From: Oscillospiraceae bacterium | GTDB lineage: Bacteria; Bacillota; Clostridia; Oscillospirales; Ruminococcaceae | Direction: 5' to 3' | Length of the DNA: 64,000 nucleotides | Assembly (NCBI GenBank): GCA_004558145.1 | Contig: SFDQ01000003.1 | Span: forward strand, 124,001-188,000 | In this document: positions 32,906-41,356 of the stretch, in pieces | Layout of the letters: each line of letters begins with the position of its first letter | Numbering within the stretch: the stretch's first letter is position 1 | Made by a program: the position numbers and the translations under genes | Notes under the pieces: model-generated | The model's input: the letters and a program-made list of their open reading frames with translations, nothing else | The model's database searches: none | What the model was told of the DNA's origin: nothing

Positions 32906-35515
32906 ATGGCAGAAAAGAAACCTGTGGTTGAAACAGTGAAGACCGATGTGCAGACCATGATCGACGGGCTGGTGGAAAAGGCCCAGGTGGCGCTGAAAGA
33001 GTTCATGGCGCTGGATCAGGAAGCTGTGGACAACATCGTGCACGCGATGGCGCTGGCCGGCCTGGACAAACACCAGGAGCTGGCCCGCATGGCGGTGGAA
33101 GAGACCGGCCGCGGCGTGTATGAAGACAAGGTCATCAAGAACATGTTCGCCACCGAATATATCTGGCACGACATCAAAAAGGAGCGCACGGTGGGCGTTC
33201 TGGAAGAGAACGATATGGAGGGCTATGTGGAAGTGGCCGAGCCCGTGGGCGTGATCTGCGGCGTGACCCCCACCACCAACCCCACCTCCACCACGCTGTT
33301 CAAGTGCCTCATCGCGGTGAAGACCCGCAACCCCATCATCTTCGGCTTCCATCCCTCGGCCCAGAAGTGCAGCGCCGAGGCGGCCCGCATCGTCTATGAA
33401 GCCGCGGTGAAGGCAGGCGCGCCCAAGAACTGCATCCAGTGGATCGACAAGCCCAGCATCGAGGCCACCGGCGCTTTGATGAATCATCCCGGCGTTGCCA
33501 CCATCCTGGCCACCGGCGGCCCCGGCATGGTCAAGGCGGCTTACTCCTGCGGCAAGCCGGCCCTGGGCGTGGGCGCCGGCAACGTGCCCTGCTTCATCGA
33601 AAAGAGCGCCGACCTGCATCAGGCCTGCACCGACCTGATGATGTCCAAGACCTTCGACAACGGCATGATCTGCGCCTCCGAGCAGGCGGTCATCGTGGAA
33701 AAGCCCATCGCCAAGGACTTTGAGGCCTACATGAAGGCCAACAACTGCTACTTCCTCACCCCGGAGGAGACCGAGACCCTGACCAAGTATATGTTCCCGG
33801 ACCCCGCCAAGGGCGTGTTCGCCCCCGTGGTGGGCAAGAGCGCCAACTGGATCGCCGAGCAGGCGGGCATCAGCGTGCCGGAAAAGACCAAGATCCTCAT
33901 CGCACCGCTGCCTCATCCCGGTGAGGAGTACCCCCTGAGCAAGGAAAAGCTTAGCCCGGTGCTGGCCTACTTTGTCTGCAAGGACAAGGAGCAGGGCTTT
34001 GCCTACGCCAACAAGATGCTGGAGCTGGGCGGCCTTGGCCACTCCGCCGTCATCCACACCGGCGACAAGAAAATTGCCGATGAGTACGGCGTGGCCATGA
34101 AGGTGGGCCGCATCATCGTGAACAGCCCCTCTTCCCAGGGCGCCATCGGTGACATCTACAACACCAACACCCCGTCCCTGACCCTTGGCTGCGGCAGCTA
34201 CGGCAAGAACTCGGTGAGCCAGAACGTGACCACCGTCAACCTCATCAACAAAAAGCGCATCGCCAAACGGAGGGTGAACATGCAGTGGTTCAAGGTCCCG
34301 CCCAAGATCTACTTTGAGGAGGACTCCATCCAGTACCTGGAGAAGATGGAGGGCATCAGCCGCGCCTTCATCGTCACCGACCCGGTGATGGTGCAGCTGG
34401 GCAACGTGGACAAGGTGCTGTACTACCTGCGCAAACGGGAGCAGTACTGCCACAGCGAGATCTACTCCGATGTGGAGAGCGACCCCAGCGTGGAGTGCAT
34501 CATGCGCGGCGTGGAGGCCATGCGCGCCTTCCAGCCGGACGTGATCATCGCCATCGGCGGCGGCAGCGCCATCGACGCGGCCAAGGGCATGTGGCTGTTC
34601 TACGAGCATCCCGAGACCAGCTTTGACGGCCTGCGTCAGCGCTTCATGGACATCCGCAAGCGCGCCTTCAAGTTCCCGAAGCTTGGCACCAAGACCAAGC
34701 TGGTGGCCATCCCCACAACTTCCGGCACCGGCAGCGAGGTGACCAGCTTCTCGGTCATCACCGACAAATCCAACGGCAACATCAAGTACCCCCTGGCGGA
34801 TTACAGCCTGACCCCGGACGTGGCCATCATCGACCCCCAGTTCACCCGCACCATGCCCCGCAGCATCGTGGCCGACACCGGTCTGGACGTGCTGACCCAT
34901 GCCATTGAGGCCTACGTGTCTGTGATGGCCAGCGACTACACCGACGGTCTGGCCCTGCACGCCACCGAGATGGTGTTTACCTACCTGAAAGCCTCCTACA
35001 ACGGCGACCAGCTGGCCCGCGAGAAGATGCACAACGCCAGCTGCATCGCGGGCATGGCCTTCACCAACGCCTTCCTGGGGCTCAACCACTCCATGGCCCA
35101 CAAGCTGGGCGGCGAGTTCCACATCCCCCACGGCCGCGCCAACGCCATCCTGCTGCCTTACGTCATCGCCTACAACGCGAAGAAGCCCACCAAGTTTGCA
35201 GCCTTCCCCAAATACAAGGAGTATGTGGCCGACAAGCGCTATGCCAAGCTGGCCCAGCGCTGCGGGCTGTGCAACGTGGGCACCGACACCTACGAAGCGG
35301 TGGACTGCCTCATCGCGGCCATCCAGAAGCTGATGATGGATACCGAGCGCCCCCTGACCATCAAGGCCTGCGGTGTGAGCGAAGAAGAATTCCTGGCCAA
35401 GGTGGACGAACTGTCCTACAAGGCGTTCGAGGACCAGTGCACCACCGCCAACCCCGTGTATCCTCTGGTGAGCGAGATCAAGGAGATCTACCTCCAGGCT
35501 TACTACGGCAAATAA
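32906..35515 (+). CDS. adhE: Bifunctional acetaldehyde-CoA/alcohol dehydrogenase AdhE
   Basis: 869 residues from ATG 32906 (AAAGGACGGAAG upstream). The N-terminal CoA-acylating aldehyde dehydrogenase (about 1-440) has the catalytic Cys256 in GMICASEQ and the cofactor region GGPGMVKAAYSCGKPALG. A linker leads to the iron-dependent alcohol dehydrogenase (about 458-869) with GGGSAIDAAKGMW, PTTSGTGSEVT and the metal-binding HSMAHKLGGEFHIPHG. It turns acetyl-CoA into ethanol, oxidising two NADH. AdhE forms spirosomes in other bacteria. Control by Rex fits its redox role and the rex gene lies in this window. Confidence 0.97.
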   Translation: MAEKKPVVETVKTDVQTMIDGLVEKAQVALKEFMALDQEAVDNIVHAMALAGLDKHQELARMAVEETGRGVYEDKVIKNMFATEYIWHDIKKERTVGVLEENDMEGYVEVAEPVGVICGVTPTTNPTSTTLFKCLIAVKTRNPIIFGFHPSAQKCSAEAARIVYEAAVKAGAPKNCIQWIDKPSIEATGALMNHPGVATILATGGPGMVKAAYSCGKPALGVGAGNVPCFIEKSADLHQACTDLMMSKTFDNGMICASEQAVIVEKPIAKDFEAYMKANNCYFLTPEETETLTKYMFPDPAKGVFAPVVGKSANWIAEQAGISVPEKTKILIAPLPHPGEEYPLSKEKLSPVLAYFVCKDKEQGFAYANKMLELGGLGHSAVIHTGDKKIADEYGVAMKVGRIIVNSPSSQGAIGDIYNTNTPSLTLGCGSYGKNSVSQNVTTVNLINKKRIAKRRVNMQWFKVPPKIYFEEDSIQYLEKMEGISRAFIVTDPVMVQLGNVDKVLYYLRKREQYCHSEIYSDVESDPSVECIMRGVEAMRAFQPDVIIAIGGGSAIDAAKGMWLFYEHPETSFDGLRQRFMDIRKRAFKFPKLGTKTKLVAIPTTSGTGSEVTSFSVITDKSNGNIKYPLADYSLTPDVAIIDPQFTRTMPRSIVADTGLDVLTHAIEAYVSVMASDYTDGLALHATEMVFTYLKASYNGDQLAREKMHNASCIAGMAFTNAFLGLNHSMAHKLGGEFHIPHGRANAILLPYVIAYNAKKPTKFAAFPKYKEYVADKRYAKLAQRCGLCNVGTDTYEAVDCLIAAIQKLMMDTERPLTIKACGVSEEEFLAKVDELSYKAFEDQCTTANPVYPLVSEIKEIYLQAYYGK

Positions 35516-35538
35516 GCGATCCACTCCTTTCTGTTGAG

Positions 35539-35580
35539 GGCAGACGGCTGTCTCTTTTGAGGCGGCCGCCTGCCTTTTTT
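35539..35580 (+). terminator. Terminator of adhE
   Basis: GGCAG...CTGCC closes a 16-bp stem with several G-U pairs, one mismatch and a TTTT loop, followed by six T. Confidence 0.82.
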
Positions 35581-35619
35581 GCGCGCACAAAAAAATCCTC
35601 GGCAATGACGAAAAAAACC

Positions 35620-35648
35620 TTGACTTTTTGGCCGAAATGCTTTAAATT
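35620..35648 (+). promoter_or_regulatory. Promoter of tRNA-Ala(CGC)
   Basis: TTGACT (35620-35625) and TAAATT (35643-35648), 17 bp apart, 20 bp before the tRNA. Confidence 0.75.
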
Positions 35649-35667
35649 AGATAGAGCAGTCACACAT

Positions 35668-35743
35668 GGGCCTGTAGCTCAGTTGGGAGAGCGCTGCGTT
35701 CGCATCGCAGAGGTCAAGGGTTCGAATCCCTCCAGGTCCACCA
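35668..35743 (+). tRNA. tRNA-Ala (anticodon CGC)
   Basis: 76 nt with encoded CCA. Acceptor GGGCCTG pairs with CAGGTCC; D arm AGCTCAGTTGGGAGAGC; anticodon stem CTGCG/CGCAG with loop TTCGCAT (anticodon CGC); T arm GGTTCGAATCC. Reads GCG, a codon frequent in this GC-rich genome. Confidence 0.95.
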
Positions 35744-35748
35744 TCATC

Positions 35749-35777
35749 GCCGCAAGCAAAATGCTTGCGGCTTTTTT
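35749..35777 (+). terminator. Terminator of tRNA-Ala(CGC)
   Basis: GCCGCAAGCA pairs with TGCTTGCGGC around AAA, then six T, directly after the CCA end. Confidence 0.92.
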
Positions 35778-35872
35778 GTTGCCGTTCAGGAGGCGGCCAT
35801 GGCCCCAAACACGGTATTCCCGGTGGCGGCAAAGCGGCGGATGTGGTATGATAAGGCCGGGAGGCGAAGAAG

Positions 35873-36601
35873 ATGGACGAACAACTGCAGCAGCTTTCGC
35901 AGATGATCGGACGAGCCCGGCGCATGGCGTTCCTGGGAGGAGCGGGGCTTTCCACCGAAAGCGGCATTCCCGACTTCCGCAGCAGCAACGGCGTTTATGC
36001 GGCATTGAAGGCATATGGAAGGCCGCCGGAGGAACTGCTCAGCCGCGGCTTTTTTGTGCGTCACCCGGACGTGTTTTTCGATTACTACCGCAAATATCTC
36101 ATCCGCCCGGAGGCAAAGCCCAATCCGGCGCACTATGCGCTGGCGCGCCTGGAACAGCAGGGCAAGCTGACGGCGGTCATCACCCAGAACATTGATGAAC
36201 TCCATCAGCGGGCGGGCAGCCGCAACGTGCTGGAACTGCACGGCAGCGTGTACCGCAACCACTGCATGGAGTGCGGCAAAAGCTGGCCGGTGGAGGCGGT
36301 GCTGGAGGCGGACGGCGTGCCCCGCTGCACCTGCGGCGGCATCATCAAGCCGGATGTGGTCCTTTATGGCGAGGGCCTGGACCCTGCCACCCTCACGGCG
36401 GCGGTGGAGGCCATCGCCGGCGCGGATATGCTGCTCATCGGCGGCACCCAGCTTTCGGTCTATCCCGCGGCGGGGCTGGTGGATTATTTTCACGGCAAAG
36501 ACCTGGCAGTCATCAATCTCAGCGCCACCCCCCGCGACGCCCAGGCGGCACTGACCATCCGCCGCCCCATCGGGGAGGTGCTCGCTGAGGTGGTGCCCTG
36601 A
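35873..36601 (+). CDS. cobB: SIR2-family NAD-dependent protein deacylase
   Basis: 242 residues. GAGLSTESGIPDFRS (NAD binding), TQNIDELHQRAGS, the catalytic His in ELHGSVYRNHC, and a four-Cys zinc site (CMECGK and CTCGG) are visible. ATPRDAQAA near the C-terminus is the cofactor-binding end. It removes acetyl or other acyl groups from lysines using NAD+. GGGAGGCGAAG upstream. About 60 bp before the lipase-like gene on the same strand. Confidence 0.95.
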   Translation: MDEQLQQLSQMIGRARRMAFLGGAGLSTESGIPDFRSSNGVYAALKAYGRPPEELLSRGFFVRHPDVFFDYYRKYLIRPEAKPNPAHYALARLEQQGKLTAVITQNIDELHQRAGSRNVLELHGSVYRNHCMECGKSWPVEAVLEADGVPRCTCGGIIKPDVVLYGEGLDPATLTAAVEAIAGADMLLIGGTQLSVYPAAGLVDYFHGKDLAVINLSATPRDAQAALTIRRPIGEVLAEVVP

Positions 36602-36659
36602 GCGCTGCGGCAAGGGCTGTGCGCCCCTGGCAGGCATGCACCGTGAGGAGGGGAGAAGT

Positions 36660-37472
36660 ATGGACACACTTGAATGCAGTACCCGCTATCCGTTCATCCT
36701 TGTGCACGGCACCGGCTTTCGGGACTGGGGCTATTGGGGCCGCATCCCCCGGGCGCTGGAGCAGCGGGGCGCAAAGGTGTTCTTCGGCGGGCAGGACGGC
36801 TGGGCCACCGTGGAGCACAACGCGGAACTGCTCAAAGCGCGGGTGAAAGAAGTGATGGAGGAGACCGGCTGTGAAAAGGTCCACATCATCGCTCACTCCA
36901 AGGGCGGGCTGGACGTGCGGTATATGGTCTCCTCGCTGGGCATGGCGCCCTGCGTTGCCTCGGTGTCGCTGGTGTCGGCGCCAAACCACGGCTCAAAGAC
37001 CATGGACGCGCTGACCCGGCTGCCCCGCTGGGCGTTCCGCCTTGGCGGCTTTTTCGTGAATCTCTGGTACCGCCTGCTGGGGGACCGTCATCCTGATTTC
37101 TGCGCCGTCTGCGGCCAGTTCACCACGGCCTGGGCGCAGGAGTTCAACCGCGCCAACCCGGACGCGGAGGGCGTGCTCTACCGCAGCTATGCCGGGGCGA
37201 TGCGCTCCTGGCGCGGCGATGTGTTCATGTGGTGGCAAAACCTCATCATCGGCTTGGTGGAAGGGGAAAACGACGGCCTTGTGACCGCCGAGTCCGCCCA
37301 ATGGACGGGCTTTCAGGGTGTTTGGCGCGGTGCGGCTGGGCGCGGCGTTTCCCACATGGACGAGGTGGATTTCCGCCGCCGCCCGCTGCGCCGTCGGGGC
37401 GAAGTTTTTGACGTGGTGGACGAATACATACGCATGGCAGCCCAGCTCAAGGAGCTGGGCTGTGAACCATAA
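36660..37472 (+). CDS. Alpha/beta hydrolase, lipase-like
   Basis: 270 residues from ATG 36660 behind GAGGAGGGGAG; an ATG at 36636 would leave the ribosome binding site inside the gene. The fold is typical of triacylglycerol lipase/PGAP1-like esterases: YPFILVHGTGFRDWG (oxyanion region), the nucleophile in AHSKGGLD, a lid-like hydrophobic insert with WAFRLGGFFVNLWY, Asp in EGENDGLV and His in GVSHMDEVD. No signal peptide, so intracellular. The natural ester substrate is unknown. Confidence 0.87.
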   Translation: MDTLECSTRYPFILVHGTGFRDWGYWGRIPRALEQRGAKVFFGGQDGWATVEHNAELLKARVKEVMEETGCEKVHIIAHSKGGLDVRYMVSSLGMAPCVASVSLVSAPNHGSKTMDALTRLPRWAFRLGGFFVNLWYRLLGDRHPDFCAVCGQFTTAWAQEFNRANPDAEGVLYRSYAGAMRSWRGDVFMWWQNLIIGLVEGENDGLVTAESAQWTGFQGVWRGAAGRGVSHMDEVDFRRRPLRRRGEVFDVVDEYIRMAAQLKELGCEP

Positions 37473-37486
37473 AAGGGGAGAAGACT

Positions 37487-38050
37487 ATGGAACGACACTG
37501 CTTTCAGCAGCTGCCTGACGGATATGAAAAAACTCTGACTCTGGACCTGCAGAAAGACACAAAGCTTGCGCTGGTGGTCAACGGGCTGGCCGTTGGCATT
37601 GCCGCAGTGATGCTGGCGGCGGGCTTTTTGCTGATGCCGGTCTTCACCATCTTCGCGAGCCTGCCGGCGCTTGCGGCGTTTCTGGTCTGCACCGTGCTGT
37701 ATATGGTGCTCCATGAACTGGTGCACGGCGCCTGCATGAAGCTGTTCGGCGCAAAAAAGGTGCGCTTCGGATTCACCGGGCTGTACGCTTTTGCCGGCAG
37801 CAGCGAGTACTTCAAGAAGGGAGCCTACATCGTGGTGGCGCTGGCGCCGCTGGTGGTGTGGGGCGCGGTGTTCCTGGCGCTGAACCTTGCCATGGGTGCA
37901 AAGCGTTTCTGGTTCATCTACCTGCTGCAGCTGGTCAACGTTTCGGGCGCGGCAGGGGACCTGTATGTCTCATTCCGCTTTCTGCGCATGCCGAAAGATA
38001 TTCTGGTGCAGGACACCGGCGTTTCCATGACGGTCTTCAACCGAAACTGA
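37487..38050 (+). CDS. DUF3267 domain protein (HExxH membrane protein)
   Basis: 187 residues with about four helices (29-50, 55-78, 112-132, 142-160). The metalloprotease-like HELVH motif lies in the second helix region (VLYMVLHELVHGACMKLFGA), followed by KKVRFGFTGLYAFA. DUF3267 proteins resemble intramembrane zinc peptidases, but activity is unproven. 14 bp after the hydrolase gene, so co-transcribed. Confidence 0.85.
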   Translation: MERHCFQQLPDGYEKTLTLDLQKDTKLALVVNGLAVGIAAVMLAAGFLLMPVFTIFASLPALAAFLVCTVLYMVLHELVHGACMKLFGAKKVRFGFTGLYAFAGSSEYFKKGAYIVVALAPLVVWGAVFLALNLAMGAKRFWFIYLLQLVNVSGAAGDLYVSFRFLRMPKDILVQDTGVSMTVFNRN

Positions 38051-38061
38051 TGGGATAAAAC

Positions 38062-38106
38062 AAGCGGCCCCGGACTTTCCGAAAAGAAAAGTCCGGGGCC
38101 GCTTTT
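38062..38106. terminator. Bidirectional terminator
   Basis: A perfect 17-bp stem (AAGCGGCCCCGGACTTT and its complement) with a 9-nt loop separates converging genes; T and A tracts flank it. Confidence 0.92.
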
Positions 38107-38119
38107 GCGGTTTCAGAGG

Positions 38120-39757
38120 TCACTGGATGCTCTCTGTGCCAAAGGGCTGTTCTGTGCATTTGGAAACGCACCAGCTGCCTTTGCCGCCCAGCGAGCGGTG
38201 CAGGGTATAGACGAGGTCATAGTCCGGCACAAGGCCCAGTTCATCCTTATAATAGCGGCGCACTACCGTGGCGGTGCCGCCGGCAAGGCCGCCGCCCAGG
38301 TCGCGGCAGACCATGTCGATGTCCGAAAGGAAACCGTCCATGGGCATCAGCGCAAAGCGGCCGTTTTCCTCAGTGCAGTTCTGCAGCAGTCTGTCCTGGT
38401 CCACCGTGTATTTCGGCTCGTCCAGATATTCCCGCGCCGCCTGCTGGAATTCTTCGGCGGTGAAACGGCCGTCCGCATCGGTGCGCCCCTCCTGCGACAT
38501 TCGCACCACAATATAGGCTGTCTCGGCAGGGTGAGTGCTTTGGGAGTTCTTCCACCAGTCCTTGTCGGTGGGGCCGCTGCTGGCCCAGTTGTGGAAAAGG
38601 CTCGTCACACTTGTCAGCTCGCGGCTCAATGCAGTGGTCTCTTCGCTTTCCGGGGCTCTGCCCAATCCGAAGGCCGCCTGCTCGCTGTCCGGATACATGC
38701 GCTGTATCACCCCGTCCACCCGGTCGATGTCGCGGCCAAAGGTCAGCAGATACCAGTTGGAACCTGTGCGCAGCGGGGTGGAGCCGGGGTCATCCACGTC
38801 CAGCCGCAGATAGACCGCGCCGTCGGGGCCGACCTCCACCTCGTGCCCCGTCACCTTCAGGCCGGTGATGTCCTTCAGCGGATAGCCCAGCTCCTGATAG
38901 CTTGCCGGCGCTTCAAACAACCCGGAGAAGCACCAGTCCACCCAGCGCTGTTCGCCGCGGGTGAGGGCGTCGCCCAGCGTCCAGGCATACCGCAGCGAGG
39001 TGGCAAGTTCAGGGTCGTCTCCCGCCGCCTGTTCCAGTTTCGGGGGAAGTTGGACAAAGGAATTGTCGGCGGCCATTTCGCTCTTCCAGCCGTCTATTTT
39101 CCAGCCGCTTTCCTCCCGGCGCAGGGTCAGGGGATAATTTTCGAGCATCTGCACCGTGCCGCCCTGGTAGGAAAGTTCCGCCTGCAGGCTGATAACGTTC
39201 TCGGTGCGCCCGATCAGCGTCAGCTTGCCGGTGTATTGACGCAGGGGCGCCTGTCGGAACAGCCAGTTTTCGCTGGCGTAGAGCTTCCCGTCCCGCTCCC
39301 GCAAAGCGCACACCGCGTCCGGCGCAAAAAACTCCTGCAGCATCTCATCGGTATAGGCTTCGCTGAATACTTCTGACAGCATCTGCTGCAGCTGGGCCTT
39401 GTCCTGCACGGAAGGAAGATGGTAAAAGACGATGCTCTGGCCATACAGGTCCTCGGTGAAAGAGTCCTCCTTGTCCAGTTCCCACAGGGAAGGGGCTGCG
39501 GCCTGGTCGTCCAGGGTCTGGCCCTGTGCGATCAGGTCTGCCGCAAGCCGGAATATCTCATCCTCGCTCATCTGCGTGCCGGAAGGGATGCCTTCAATCT
39601 GAGGCTCTTCCTCGCTCTGCGCGGCGGAGGAAGCAGGCAGGCTTTGGGAGGGCGCGCCGGTCTGGCCGCAGCCGAACAGGCTCAGGGCCAGCGCCGCGGC
39701 GCAGCCTGCGGCACCAAAACGCTTGAAAAGGCAAAGTGTTTTCTGAGCTTTTTTCAT
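38120..39757 (-). CDS. Large lipoprotein of unknown function
   Basis: 545 residues from ATG 39757, with AAAAGGAGGG upstream. A basic start, a hydrophobic segment and LSLFGC form a signal peptide II with the lipid-modified Cys near residue 30. A Ser/Ala/Gln/Glu-rich spacer follows, then several mixed alpha/beta segments with repeated Trp and Tyr motifs (WKIDGWKSEM, SGSNWYLL-like). No enzyme motif is recognised. It is probably surface-exposed. It lies downstream of the ABC operon on the same strand but is separated by a terminator, so it has its own transcription unit. Confidence 0.7.
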   Translation of the reverse strand: MKKAQKTLCLFKRFGAAGCAAALALSLFGCGQTGAPSQSLPASSAAQSEEEPQIEGIPSGTQMSEDEIFRLAADLIAQGQTLDDQAAAPSLWELDKEDSFTEDLYGQSIVFYHLPSVQDKAQLQQMLSEVFSEAYTDEMLQEFFAPDAVCALRERDGKLYASENWLFRQAPLRQYTGKLTLIGRTENVISLQAELSYQGGTVQMLENYPLTLRREESGWKIDGWKSEMAADNSFVQLPPKLEQAAGDDPELATSLRYAWTLGDALTRGEQRWVDWCFSGLFEAPASYQELGYPLKDITGLKVTGHEVEVGPDGAVYLRLDVDDPGSTPLRTGSNWYLLTFGRDIDRVDGVIQRMYPDSEQAAFGLGRAPESEETTALSRELTSVTSLFHNWASSGPTDKDWWKNSQSTHPAETAYIVVRMSQEGRTDADGRFTAEEFQQAAREYLDEPKYTVDQDRLLQNCTEENGRFALMPMDGFLSDIDMVCRDLGGGLAGGTATVVRRYYKDELGLVPDYDLVYTLHRSLGGKGSWCVSKCTEQPFGTESIQ

Positions 39758-39870
39758 GGATGCGCGCCCTCCTTTTCCGTGGTGTGACACGGGAAAATTC
39801 TCTTTGTATATCAAACGAGTCAGACCCGCCGAAAAATTGCACAGAAGCCGCCCTGCCGCCGCCGGAAAGC

Positions 39871-39903
39871 AAAAAAAGGAGCCGCCCTGAAAAGGGCGGC
39901 TCC
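39871..39903 (-). terminator. Terminator of the ABC/DUF4340 operon
   Basis: GGAGCCGCCCT pairs with AGGGCGGCTCC around four bases; on the minus strand a run of seven U follows. Confidence 0.9.
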
Positions 39904-39916
39904 CGGCGGAGCATGG

Positions 39917-41356
39917 TCACAGAACGATGGTGTTCACGGCTTCGATCAGGTCCACCACGTCGGAGCGGGGAACCAGCGCGAAGGGGGTGCCGTCCACCAC
40001 GGCAAGGCAGTGCTCGCCGTCGTAGCGGTAGAATTCGATCTGGACCTTCGGATGGGTCTCGCTGTCCAGCGTCACGGTCATGCCCAGCTCTTCCTTCTGA
40101 GAGGGGATCTCGTCCGTGAATTCGTCCGCGTTCACAGCGGTGAGGGCGGTCTCCAGGCCGCTGATGTCCAGTTCTTCATCACCGAAGAGAAAGGTCTTGT
40201 CGTCGCCCGACCCCTTGGAGGTGATGGTGTAGACCTGGCCTTCCAGCGAGATGTCAAAGCCGGTCACGTCGGCAAAGTCGGCGGTGAGCACCTCGGTGTG
40301 GCGCAGATCGTCGTAGGTGCAGGCCATCAGCGCTTCATAGCTGCTGCCGGAGATCTGATACACGATCTGGGAGTCATTGATGCGCGCGTAGGCGGTGATC
40401 TCTTCCTCCTCGCTCTCGCCGGAGCTGCTGCTGGATGCCGCGGCGGAGGAGGCGTCCTCCTCTTCGGTCTGGGCGGCAAGCTCCTCGGGGTCGCGGCTCA
40501 CGCTGAGGGTGAAGGTGGAGGGAGTCTCATCCTCGCTGTCCAGTTCGGTGTATTCCACCGTCACGGTTACTTCCGGGTCATCCAGCCCGTAAGAGGCCAG
40601 TTCCTCGTCGGTGACGTTGTAGGTCACATAATTGGAGAAGTCGGTGTTGCTGATGGAGGACAGATAGCTTTCCACCGAAGAAGTGTCCAGCGGCAGCAGA
40701 TTGTCGCCGTCCTGCTTGTAGTAAACGTCGTCGCTGCACAGGGTGTAGGTGTTGTCCTCGGTGTACTCCTGCCAGACCACATCGTAGGCCTCGGGTCCGT
40801 CAAAACGGATGCTCGACACCTCGTCAAAGGAGGGCACCTCGTCGTGGGCGATCATGTCGCTGAGCTCAAGGTCGAAGGCGTCCAGCGGGTCGCTCACCGC
40901 GAGATACACGTTCCCGTCGCCGATGGAGACATACCGCTGGGAGTCCATGGAGCTGTAATCGCCCAGCTGGATCTCATAGCTGGTGTCGCTGGTGGTGATG
41001 TCGATGGTGCAGACGGGTTCGTCCAGCCCGTACTGGGCGAAGTCGGTGACATTTTCGATGACGAAGGCGGCCCGGAAGTCTTCGAACTCCGCCAAGAGGT
41101 CGCTTATCTTCTCTTCGCTCACCGGGAACGCCTCGTCCTCATCGTACAGCCAGCTGCCGTCCTTGTGGAAGGCGAGGGAGGCGGTCTCCGTCTCCCAGTC
41201 CAGCGCGGACACAGTGTCCGCGTCCACGGCGAGGATGCTCTCGCCGCTGGTCTGGATCTCTTCCTGCTTCTGGTCGTATTGCAAAACGCAGACGGTGGCA
41301 ATGCACACGGCCACCAGCACGCCGAACAGGATATAAAGCCGTTTAGCCCGCTTCAT
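39917..41356 (-). CDS. DUF4340 domain protein, membrane anchored
   Basis: 479 residues. One N-terminal transmembrane helix (about 6-25), then an extracellular region with the repeated DUF4340 pattern (F.I.NVTDFAQYGLDEP, later YVTYNVTDEELASYGLDDP), each giving an alpha/beta unit. A Ser/Glu-rich low-complexity linker (about 295-315) precedes the last repeat. DUF4340 proteins accompany GldG-type ABC systems but have no known activity. Start overlaps the GldG-like gene by 14 bp; last gene of a four-gene operon. Confidence 0.87.
   Translation of the reverse strand: MKRAKRLYILFGVLVAVCIATVCVLQYDQKQEEIQTSGESILAVDADTVSALDWETETASLAFHKDGSWLYDEDEAFPVSEEKISDLLAEFEDFRAAFVIENVTDFAQYGLDEPVCTIDITTSDTSYEIQLGDYSSMDSQRYVSIGDGNVYLAVSDPLDAFDLELSDMIAHDEVPSFDEVSSIRFDGPEAYDVVWQEYTEDNTYTLCSDDVYYKQDGDNLLPLDTSSVESYLSSISNTDFSNYVTYNVTDEELASYGLDDPEVTVTVEYTELDSEDETPSTFTLSVSRDPEELAAQTEEEDASSAAASSSSSGESEEEEITAYARINDSQIVYQISGSSYEALMACTYDDLRHTEVLTADFADVTGFDISLEGQVYTITSKGSGDDKTFLFGDEELDISGLETALTAVNADEFTDEIPSQKEELGMTVTLDSETHPKVQIEFYRYDGEHCLAVVDGTPFALVPRSDVVDLIEAVNTIVL

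Noticed and set aside
32807-35605. A 932-codon minus-strand open frame opposite adhE
   Set aside because: His/Gly/Val-rich antisense artefact of a conserved, clearly coding plus-strand gene.
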